DNA of 7,699 nt, taken from Pseudomonadota bacterium. Lineage in GTDB: Bacteria > Pseudomonadota > Gammaproteobacteria > Halothiobacillales > Halothiobacillaceae. The stretch is taken from assembly GCA_021795795.1 (NCBI GenBank), contig JAJYPA010000390.1:1-7699 (forward strand). Direction: 5' to 3'. How positions within the stretch are numbered: the first letter of the stretch is position 1; the number at the start of each line of letters is the position of its first letter. The position numbers and the translations under genes are program-made. Below are positions 1 through 5,760 of the stretch, piece after piece. The notes below the pieces were generated by a model. That model saw only the letters and a list, made by a program, of their open reading frames with translations, was not told the DNA's origin and did not search any database.

Positions 1-1
1 C

Positions 2-214
2 CATGCGTCGGAACTGCCCGGGGTAGAGGCCTTGCTGGCCGAGCATGAAGCGGTGCATGCCTTGGGGCAGGAAATCCTTCAGGTACGGCAAAGCGGAACG
101 CGCGAGGAACTCCATCGGTTGCTCGGTCAGTTGCACGAGCATAGCCACCGATTTCAGGAAGGGCTGGGGCAGGCGGTGAGGGCCATGCGGGGGGCACGTA
201 GCGCCCAAGGTTAA
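2..214 (+). CDS. C-terminal end of a protein with a CZB-like zinc-binding domain (partial, 5' end outside window)
   Basis: The reading frame is open from the left edge (first full codon at base 2) to a TAA at 212-214, giving the last 70 residues of a longer protein. It holds an H-x3-H pair (His codons at 44-46 and 56-58) in a helical context, followed by a second amphipathic helix with Ser and Phe in the pattern S-x2-F-x3-L. This resembles the second half of CZB domains, such as that of the E. coli diguanylate cyclase DgcZ, where the H-x3-H supplies two of the four zinc ligands; the first His and the Cys would lie upstream. CZB domains occur on chemoreceptors, diguanylate cyclases and as stand-alone proteins, and the missing part would decide which. 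A TTG at 32 could be read as a start, but it would cut the domain in half and has no convincing ribosome-binding site. This end is visibly more G+C-rich than much of the operon that follows. Confidence 0.6.
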   Translation, partial: HASELPGVEALLAEHEAVHALGQEILQVRQSGTREELHRLLGQLHEHSHRFQEGLGQAVRAMRGARSAQG

Positions 215-274
215 ACCCCGAATTCCATTTCCTGTAGATATTTCTTGACCATATGCAATCCTGACGAAAACGAC

Positions 275-285
275 TAAATTATAGT
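275..285 (+). promoter_or_regulatory. Possible promoter -10 region for the exopolysaccharide operon
   Basis: The AT-rich stretch here contains TATAGT (280-285), a five-of-six match to the sigma-70 -10 hexamer, in the only gap before the six-gene operon. No good -35 hexamer lies 16-18 bases upstream; the nearest TTGAC-type box (TTGACC, 245-250) is about 29 bases away, too far for a standard promoter. If the element is real, the promoter would be weak or activator-dependent. I saw no sigma-54 -24/-12 pair. Confidence 0.3.
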
Positions 286-296
286 GCCAGGGAAAC

Positions 297-310
297 TGTA
301 TCCGGACACA
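297..310 (+). promoter_or_regulatory. Near-perfect 14-bp palindrome, candidate operator
   Basis: TGTATCCGGACACA reads as its own reverse complement except at one dyad pair (A at 300 against C at 307), so 12 of 14 positions are symmetric. It sits just downstream of the possible -10 element and 5 bases before the ribosome-binding site of the first operon gene. That position suits a repressor operator or a small 5'-leader hairpin. I do not recognise the cognate regulator. Confidence 0.35.
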
Positions 311-315
311 ATGAA

Positions 316-320
316 AAGGA
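316..320 (+). promoter_or_regulatory. Ribosome-binding site of the UDP-sulfoquinovose synthase gene
   Basis: AAGGA lies six bases before the ATG at 327, the best Shine-Dalgarno match in the operon. It fixes the start used for the first gene. The other operon genes have weaker sites, in line with translational coupling. Confidence 0.7.
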
Positions 321-326
321 ATAGGT

Positions 327-1520
327 ATGCGTATCTGCATTTTAGGTGGGGACGGTTACTTGGGGTGGCCGACGGTCATGCATTTCTCGGCACGCGGCCA
401 CGAAGTCGTCGCCGTTGATAGCATGATCAAACGCCACTGGGAAGCCGTGGTTGATGTGGCTCCGCTTGAGCTCACGCCACCCCTGCAAGATCGCGCCGCC
501 CATTGGTATAAAAAGACAGGCAAAGTGGTTGAAGTGGTCGTGGGCGATATCGCTACTGATCCTGAACTATTGCATCACCTTTTCAGGGATTATCAGCCGG
601 AAGTCATTGTTCATTATGCCGAGCAGCCTTCAGCGCCCTACTCCATGATGAATCAGAATGCTGCCATACACACCCAGCAGAACAACATCATCGGCAATCT
701 CAATGTGATGTTCGCTATGCATGACTTTTGCCCACAAGCACACCTGATCAAGTTGGGTACCATGGGTGAATACGGCACTCCTAACATCGATATAGAAGAA
801 GGCTGGATCGAGATTGAGCACAAGGGGCGCAAAGATCGTATGCTGTACCCTAAAAAGGCTCATTCTCTTTACCATTTATCCAAGGTTGCTGATTCTAACA
901 ATTTAGAGTTCGGTTGCCGCATATGGAACCTCTCTGTAACCGATTTGAATCAAGGTGTTGTTTACGGTATTGATACACCTGAAATGGACAACGACCCAGA
1001 ACTACGCACCAGTTTTCACTATGATGATATCTTCGGCACGGTTCTGAATCGATTTGTGGTGCAAGCGGCTATCGGTAACCCACTAACAGTTTATGGCAAT
1101 GGCGGACAAACGCGTGGATACCTGAATATTAAGGATACGCTACAGTGCGTAGAATTGGCGGCTTTGCATCCAGCGAAAGCAGGAGAATTCAGGGTTTTCA
1201 ATCAATTTACAGAACAATTCTCCATCATGGATATCGCTAAAAAGGTTCAAAATGTTGCGCTGCTATATGATATTAATGTAACCATCAGTCATCTTCCTAA
1301 CCCAAGGGAAGAGATGGAACAACATTACTATCATGCGGTTCATACAGGACTTCCGGAACTGGGCCTCCAACCCCATCACTTAACCGATGATGTAATTGCA
1401 CACATGCTTGATCGTGCCATTTCCGCCAAAGAAAATGTCCGTAGAGTCGGCATATTGCCGCGAGTTACTTGGAAGCATGGCATAGATAAAAAGGGTGTAG
1501 CCGGAGTCGTGCGTGAATAG
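327..1520 (+). CDS. sqdB: UDP-sulfoquinovose synthase (SQD1/SqdB family)
   Basis: This 397-residue protein belongs to the extended short-chain dehydrogenase/epimerase superfamily. The SQD1/SqdB family converts UDP-glucose plus sulfite to UDP-sulfoquinovose with bound NAD in the cytoplasm. Visible hallmarks are the N-terminal Rossmann motif GGDGYLGW (7-14), the AEQPSAPYSM block (98-107), the family block GTMGEYGTPNIDIEEG (144-159), the YHLSK catalytic motif (182-186), TDLNQGVVYG (205-214), the GNGGQTRGYL stretch, and FRVFNQFTEQFS. Thr145, Tyr182 and Lys186 match the residue numbers I recall for the plant SQD1 active site, and the match runs to the C-terminus without gaps of note. There is no transit or signal peptide. 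Its stop overlaps the next gene by 8 bases. No sqdX-type sulfolipid synthase gene follows, so the product may feed a glycan rather than sulfoquinovosyl diacylglycerol. Archaeal Agl3 makes the same nucleotide sugar for N-glycans. Confidence 0.93.
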   Translation: MRICILGGDGYLGWPTVMHFSARGHEVVAVDSMIKRHWEAVVDVAPLELTPPLQDRAAHWYKKTGKVVEVVVGDIATDPELLHHLFRDYQPEVIVHYAEQPSAPYSMMNQNAAIHTQQNNIIGNLNVMFAMHDFCPQAHLIKLGTMGEYGTPNIDIEEGWIEIEHKGRKDRMLYPKKAHSLYHLSKVADSNNLEFGCRIWNLSVTDLNQGVVYGIDTPEMDNDPELRTSFHYDDIFGTVLNRFVVQAAIGNPLTVYGNGGQTRGYLNIKDTLQCVELAALHPAKAGEFRVFNQFTEQFSIMDIAKKVQNVALLYDINVTISHLPNPREEMEQHYYHAVHTGLPELGLQPHHLTDDVIAHMLDRAISAKENVRRVGILPRVTWKHGIDKKGVAGVVRE

Positions 1521-2373
1521 GCGGCGCTTTATGTCCGCAATGGCTGCCCTTGCTGGGACGATGGGCCTGCCATTGCCTGGCGCGGCATCAACGGTTGGTT
1601 TTGCCGCCATTCCTAAAAGTCTATGGGTATGGAAAACTCCCCTGACTGATATTAATAACGTTGGCGATTTTTCCCTTAAATATGGTTTTAATACAATATT
1701 TTATTCAGTGCCACCCGCCGATCGGGGTAGCTTACCTGCGTTGCAATCAGCATTACTCCTTTTGAAAAAGCGCGGATTATCGGTTTATATCGTGGGAGGA
1801 GCTCCAACCTGGGGGCAAGACCAGAATCTCCCAAGTTCCTTCCATCCACTTTTGAACCTGGCAGGTCAGGGGGCCAAAGGGATATGCTTAGATGTGGAAC
1901 CGCAAGACTCTGTCGCATGGAAGACATCGCAGAATCATCAGGCGATCGGAATGGACTATTTGAATTTTCTACAGAACGCAGTCGCGCTCGCCAAATCCAA
2001 TGGATTGCCTACTTGTGTATCCACAGTGCCCGTATTTAATAACATTTCCGTCTCTCATAATGGGGCCAATATACTTGGCGCAGTGACCTCTATTGTCCAG
2101 GCGCAGGTACTCATGGCCTACCGATCTAACTCCAGTGCAGCATTGCGCGTTGCTGCCCGATCTCTAGAAACGATAGCTGCTGTGAATGGTAAATTCTGGT
2201 TCGGAGTGACCACTAAGATTGGCGCACCTAGCACCATTAGTTACGCGGGTAGTACGGCTGGCAATTTTCATCAGGCCATGATCACCATGGATGCCGCACT
2301 CCAGAATGAACCAGGCTATCTCGGTATCGCAATCAATGACTATCAATCCTTACGAACATTGTTAGGCGTTTAA
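1513..2373 (+). CDS. Exported TIM-barrel glycoside-hydrolase-like protein
   Basis: This 286-residue protein starts with MNRRRFMSAMAALAG, a twin-arginine-like motif (RRxFM) followed by a hydrophobic stretch and small residues near Ala24-Ala25, so periplasmic export by Tat (or Sec) is likely. The rest has alternating beta strands and helices typical of a (beta/alpha)8 barrel: SLWVWK (36-41), FNTIFYSV (59-66), SVYIVGG (90-96), GICLDVEP (123-130), TCVSTVP (167-173), VLMAYR (199-204), FWFGVTT (228-234) and GIAINDY (271-277). Asp127 and Glu129 at a strand end are the best candidates for catalytic acids; Tyr203 and Asp276 also line strand ends. I cannot assign a numbered glycoside hydrolase family. 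The GTG start overlaps the previous gene by 8 bases and has GGAG (1503-1506) six bases upstream; the ATG at 1531 would remove the arginines. By analogy with PslG, BcsZ, PelA and AlgL, it may trim or clear polymer in the periplasm. Confidence 0.65.
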   Translation: MNRRRFMSAMAALAGTMGLPLPGAASTVGFAAIPKSLWVWKTPLTDINNVGDFSLKYGFNTIFYSVPPADRGSLPALQSALLLLKKRGLSVYIVGGAPTWGQDQNLPSSFHPLLNLAGQGAKGICLDVEPQDSVAWKTSQNHQAIGMDYLNFLQNAVALAKSNGLPTCVSTVPVFNNISVSHNGANILGAVTSIVQAQVLMAYRSNSSAALRVAARSLETIAAVNGKFWFGVTTKIGAPSTISYAGSTAGNFHQAMITMDAALQNEPGYLGIAINDYQSLRTLLGV

Positions 2374-2376
2374 CCC

Positions 2377-3465
2377 GTGCGCTTCCGCCACCCCTCTACA
2401 AAAGCACAGATGGTACCCGTTAGAAAGTCTCACTTTCGAAGGCATGCATCGCGTTACGTTTTATTTGCGATTTTCGCGATCTTGCTTATCTATTTTTTCC
2501 TACCGCCATTTGCCAATGTACGCGTGATGGGTGTTGTCAATGGCAACCTCACTCCGGTTGGGCCCATCTTTCTAGCTCGGGTTGATCAAGAGATGGCGTC
2601 CTGTGACACCCTCGTGCATCGTGACCAACCTCTCGTTTTGGTCAGCAATGAGCTTTTGGCCGGTCAATACCAACAAAATCGTTACAATGCGGAAAAAGCC
2701 ATCGCCCTTGCCGATAATGAGGCAACCAACGGAGTTCTCGTAGCCCAAGCCGCAGCCAGATCTGCGCAAGCTACAGCCCAAGCTGCGGTAGCAAACTATT
2801 CACGATTGACTGCCGTATACAGATCAACCATCAAGTTGGCCGCAGTCCAGGCAGTAGGTCCTGTTGCTGTTGCTGTGGCCCACGATCAACGCCTGCAAGC
2901 CCAATCAGAGGCGGAGGCCGCGGTCGCTACGGCTAAGCAGATGGAACTTCAGGTAACTCAGTTGAAAGTGGACGCAAAAGCTAAAATACTTACTGCTCAA
3001 GAGCAACTCAAGGTACAACTTTCTCAACAAAATAGTGTCTACAACCGCCCTTTGCTTGCTCCGGTAGGCGGGGAATTGCTGGACTGCCACGCTCACCTAG
3101 GCGAGATTGTAGCCGCAGGCAACACCCTCTTCAAAATATTTCAGCCAGACAAAGCCTATGTAACAGCCTTCGTCCCGCCAACTATGGTCAGAAATCTCCA
3201 TGAACATGCGACCGCGTATATCAATATTCCTGGAATGGGTGAAATACCAGCCACTGTTACTTCAATTCAACCAGAAATCACCAAGCTTCCCAAGCTTCTC
3301 ACTCGATATTTTTGGGAACAACCACAATGGACCCAATATCGCTTGGTACGAATTACATTCGACAATCTTTCTCCAAGCCAACGCCGCCGCCTGCTATTTG
3401 GTGAAAGGGTACACGTCCGGATTCCCCTGGAGTCTTGGGGCAAGAGAATGATGGAGAATTTCTGA
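2377..3465 (+). CDS. HlyD-family membrane fusion protein (periplasmic adaptor)
   Basis: This 362-residue protein has a short basic cytoplasmic head, one transmembrane segment (about 27-46), a first half-lipoyl motif (about 50-90), a long Ala/Gln-rich coiled-coil hairpin (about 95-218), the second half-lipoyl motif LLAPVGGELLDC (226-237) continuing to about 256, and a beta-barrel region (about 260-350). This is the standard order for HlyD/EmrA-type adaptors, which bridge an inner-membrane partner to a TolC-like channel. No ABC, MFS or RND pump gene lies in the operon; the membrane glycosyltransferase is the only candidate partner. Alginate Alg44 is a known precedent for an HlyD-like protein serving a synthase. 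Two cysteines (76 and 237) occupy matching positions in the two lipoyl halves. The GTG start lies 3 bases after the previous stop with a weak AGGCG eight bases upstream; Met12 is a possible alternative start. Confidence 0.88.
   Translation: MRFRHPSTKAQMVPVRKSHFRRHASRYVLFAIFAILLIYFFLPPFANVRVMGVVNGNLTPVGPIFLARVDQEMASCDTLVHRDQPLVLVSNELLAGQYQQNRYNAEKAIALADNEATNGVLVAQAAARSAQATAQAAVANYSRLTAVYRSTIKLAAVQAVGPVAVAVAHDQRLQAQSEAEAAVATAKQMELQVTQLKVDAKAKILTAQEQLKVQLSQQNSVYNRPLLAPVGGELLDCHAHLGEIVAAGNTLFKIFQPDKAYVTAFVPPTMVRNLHEHATAYINIPGMGEIPATVTSIQPEITKLPKLLTRYFWEQPQWTQYRLVRITFDNLSPSQRRRLLFGERVHVRIPLESWGKRMMENF
3281..3298 (+). repeat. Tandem duplicate of a 9-mer within the HlyD gene
   Basis: CCAAGCTTC occurs twice back to back, in frame, encoding part of T-K-L-P-K-L-L in the adaptor's barrel region. 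It is in phase, so it does not disrupt the gene. It may be an old 9-base slippage duplication or chance. Confidence 0.6.
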
Positions 3466-3466
3466 C

Positions 3467-4474
3467 ATGTCCATAGATAACGAACGACTCCTAGCCATTC
3501 TGCACCGCATTCAACAAAATGGTGGAGAGTGGTCACCGATATGGACTCCTTGTTCCTCCAGAGGCTATGTGTACGAGACCAACACTGAATCCATGGAAAA
3601 TAATGATGTCCTGACGCGAGATTTGCAGTACCTTGTTCAAAACGACTATCTCGAAAAATCTTTTGCCGATATACTCACCGGTTGCCCGGCTTGCGGTAGC
3701 CATCACGTGAACGTCCGTGAAGTCTGTATTTCCTGCAAATCTGCACATATAGAGGAAATTCCCCTCATCCACCACTTCCGATGCGGGTACGTAGGTCCCA
3801 TTCATCTGTTCGAACGTGATGAGAAGGGCGCACGGCGATGCCCAAAATGCGAAGGCAAACTGGAACACTTGGGCACAGACCATGATCTTCCGGGCAATAA
3901 TTATAATTGCCTAGACTGCAATGCTTCTTTTCAGGTGCCAGACGTTGAGGCGCTATGTTTAAGTTGCCAGAAAAGGTCACAGGGAATAAATCTTCTTCGA
4001 GAAGAGGTTCATAAATATAGGATCAGCAGCCTAGGATTCTCTGCTTTACATCGTGGCCGTTTTTTTGAGGCAGATCATGAGCAATTTTATGAAGCAGGTA
4101 CCCAGATTATTCGACATAATTTATTTATGCAGCTTTTGGAAGATGAAAAAAACCGCCAGCAGCGCTATGGCATCCATTTTGGTCTGTTGTTAGTTCAACC
4201 GGTTGACATGACAGATCCACTGTTATCTATAAAAATGATGGCGGAGCGTGTCGCCCAGAAAATGCGTAGCACTGATCGAATAGGGCGCCTAGATAGAGAG
4301 CATCTCCTGATAGTCCTTACCTCCTGCGACCCCTCCGCGGTTGCCGTTGCTCGGACCCGTCTGATTGATAACGATATGCGCGTTCTTAATATTGAAATAT
4401 CACCAGGTGAAAACATTCAGGAACAACTCGATATAGCCCGCACCCAGTTGAAAAACTATGATCGGTTATCTTAA
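3467..4474 (+). CDS. TackOD1-like zinc-ribbon protein with degenerate GGDEF domain, putative c-di-GMP receptor
   Basis: This 335-residue cytoplasmic protein has no membrane segment. Residues 1-70 look helical. Residues 73-167 hold five CxxC pairs (73/76, 87/90, 125/128, 148/151, 164/167) plus Cys106, in a context (HHFRCGYVGP, 102-111; CPKCEGKLEHLGTDHD, 125-140; DVEALCLSC, 159-167) that I recognise as TackOD1, a metal-binding output domain first named from Thaumarchaeota. Residues about 200-335 are a nucleotidyl-cyclase (GGDEF) fold. At the signature position the sequence is DREHL (276-280) instead of GG[D/E]EF, so cyclase activity is very unlikely. RSTD (267-270) sits exactly five residues upstream, the geometry of the RxxD inhibitory site that binds c-di-GMP in PleD. 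A regulatory receptor role, as for PelD, is inferred. The ATG follows the previous stop by one base; GGAG (3453-3456) is upstream. The end overlaps the synthase gene by 17 bases. Confidence 0.8.
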   Translation: MSIDNERLLAILHRIQQNGGEWSPIWTPCSSRGYVYETNTESMENNDVLTRDLQYLVQNDYLEKSFADILTGCPACGSHHVNVREVCISCKSAHIEEIPLIHHFRCGYVGPIHLFERDEKGARRCPKCEGKLEHLGTDHDLPGNNYNCLDCNASFQVPDVEALCLSCQKRSQGINLLREEVHKYRISSLGFSALHRGRFFEADHEQFYEAGTQIIRHNLFMQLLEDEKNRQQRYGIHFGLLLVQPVDMTDPLLSIKMMAERVAQKMRSTDRIGRLDREHLLIVLTSCDPSAVAVARTRLIDNDMRVLNIEISPGENIQEQLDIARTQLKNYDRLS

Positions 4475-5753
4475 CTACCTTCTGTCGTACATGGAACCCG
4501 GGACACTCTCGCAAATTCGAGCTATCATTGGCACTTTTATCCGTTCGAAAGATCCCTATTTCTGGTTTATCACTCTCATTATGGCGCGTTTTACACTGCC
4601 AGATCTCGCTGCGTGGATGATATTCATGTGGCGACCTTCACTGCTTTTTGACGCTGGAAAAGGAGTGGCAAATCGACCGCTAGTATCAGTCCTGATTGCG
4701 GGCCGTAATGTTGCGGACGGAATTATTCCCACTATACGATCTGCACTTAGTTGCGGATATCCCAATTTGGAAGTTATTTTTGTGGATGACGGTTCAGCCG
4801 ATGAATCCGTTATGCAGGCTCGATCTTTGGAAAAGACAGGAAGGGTACGAGTCTTTGCCACGGAGATGCACAACGGCAAACCCACCAGCCTCAACATTGG
4901 GTTGAGCATGGCTCGCGGGAATTTCTTGTTTGTCCTTGATGCCGATTGCGAGGTCCAATATGGTTGCATTGACGCGCTTCTTAGGCCTTTCGAAGACCCG
5001 AATGTTGGGGCAGTAGCTGCCAATCTGCGGGTCCGCAATGCCCGCGAGAACATGCTGACCCGTTTCCAAGAGTGCGAATATGCCATGAATGTAAGCATTT
5101 CCCGGCTCTGGCGCGCGCGCCTTGGCCTTCTCTCCATTCTTCCTGGCGCCGGGAGCATGTTTCGTGCGAAGGCCATGCATGCTCTGGGGGGATACGATTC
5201 TGGCCTTGGCGACGATACCGATCTCACCTTGCGCTTGCGCAAGGCACGGTGGAAGCTGCGGTTTGCTTATGATGCCTTGGTATGGACCGATGTGCCCAAC
5301 AAATTTTCTTGGCTGCTACGTCAACGAAGCCGGTGGGCACGAAACATGGTCAAGATTCGGCTACACAAACAACTCGACATTGGCATGCCAAATCGCTTTG
5401 GTTTAAGTAATATGCTTATGACATTAGATCTTCTTATCACTCGTGTTGCTGTACCTCTTCTGGGTTTTTCTGGCGTCATATACTATACTTTATCTATGCC
5501 GTTTTCTCGGCCACTTTTATTGACTGGATTATATTGGATCGTGATTTTTTTGTTGAGTATCCGCATGCTCATTACCAATGACATTTTCCATACCCCAGAC
5601 CTGCGTACCTTCTGGATGTGGCCTCTCTATCCATTTTATCGGTTCCCTATCAGGCTTATTGAGCTAGCTTCCATTATCAGAGAATTGCTTGGTATTTATC
5701 GGTGGCATCCTTATGTACCTAAACGAATCTGGGATCAGACAATCCATTGGTGA
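4458..5753 (+). CDS. Membrane-bound family 2 glycosyltransferase, putative processive exopolysaccharide synthase
   Basis: This 431-residue inner-membrane protein has an N-terminal hydrophobic segment (about 33-58), a cytoplasmic GT-A domain (about 74-300) and further membrane segments (about 315-340, 345-370 and an amphipathic or membrane region near 380-405). Motifs occur in the order expected for the cellulose synthase/hyaluronan synthase/NodC/PgaC/Alg8 group: VDDGS (109-113) for UDP binding, DAD (161-163) for the metal, GDDTDL (251-256) carrying the likely base Asp253, and QRSRW (289-293), the QxxRW acceptor/channel motif of processive enzymes. It has fewer membrane segments than BcsA and no PilZ domain, so c-di-GMP control would need a partner, and the degenerate GGDEF protein encoded just upstream fits. 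The ATG overlaps that gene by 17 bases with no clear Shine-Dalgarno, suggesting coupled translation; Met12 is an alternative start. The sugar donor cannot be read from the sequence; UDP-sulfoquinovose or UDP-glucose are candidates. Confidence 0.88.
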   Translation: MIGYLNYLLSYMEPGTLSQIRAIIGTFIRSKDPYFWFITLIMARFTLPDLAAWMIFMWRPSLLFDAGKGVANRPLVSVLIAGRNVADGIIPTIRSALSCGYPNLEVIFVDDGSADESVMQARSLEKTGRVRVFATEMHNGKPTSLNIGLSMARGNFLFVLDADCEVQYGCIDALLRPFEDPNVGAVAANLRVRNARENMLTRFQECEYAMNVSISRLWRARLGLLSILPGAGSMFRAKAMHALGGYDSGLGDDTDLTLRLRKARWKLRFAYDALVWTDVPNKFSWLLRQRSRWARNMVKIRLHKQLDIGMPNRFGLSNMLMTLDLLITRVAVPLLGFSGVIYYTLSMPFSRPLLLTGLYWIVIFLLSIRMLITNDIFHTPDLRTFWMWPLYPFYRFPIRLIELASIIRELLGIYRWHPYVPKRIWDQTIHW

Positions 5754-5760
5754 ACGGTTT

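Noticed and set aside
245..250. TTGACC as a -35 box for the operon promoter
   Set aside because: Its distance to the best -10 candidate (TATAGT at 280) is about 29 bases, well outside the normal 16-18.
3533..3883. Minus-strand open frame of 116 codons opposite the zinc-ribbon region
   Set aside because: It is a shadow of the Cys-rich coding frame on the + strand; no start signal or recognisable domain.
4556..5242. Minus-strand open frame of 228 codons
   Set aside because: It lies wholly inside the glycosyltransferase gene, is rich in Arg/Ser/Pro as expected of an antisense shadow, and shows no family motif or ribosome-binding site.
5689..5760. Upstream in-frame ATG that would extend the TolC-like protein by 24 residues
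   Set aside because: The extension overlaps the synthase gene, has no signal-peptide character, and would bury the clean signal peptide that begins at 5761.
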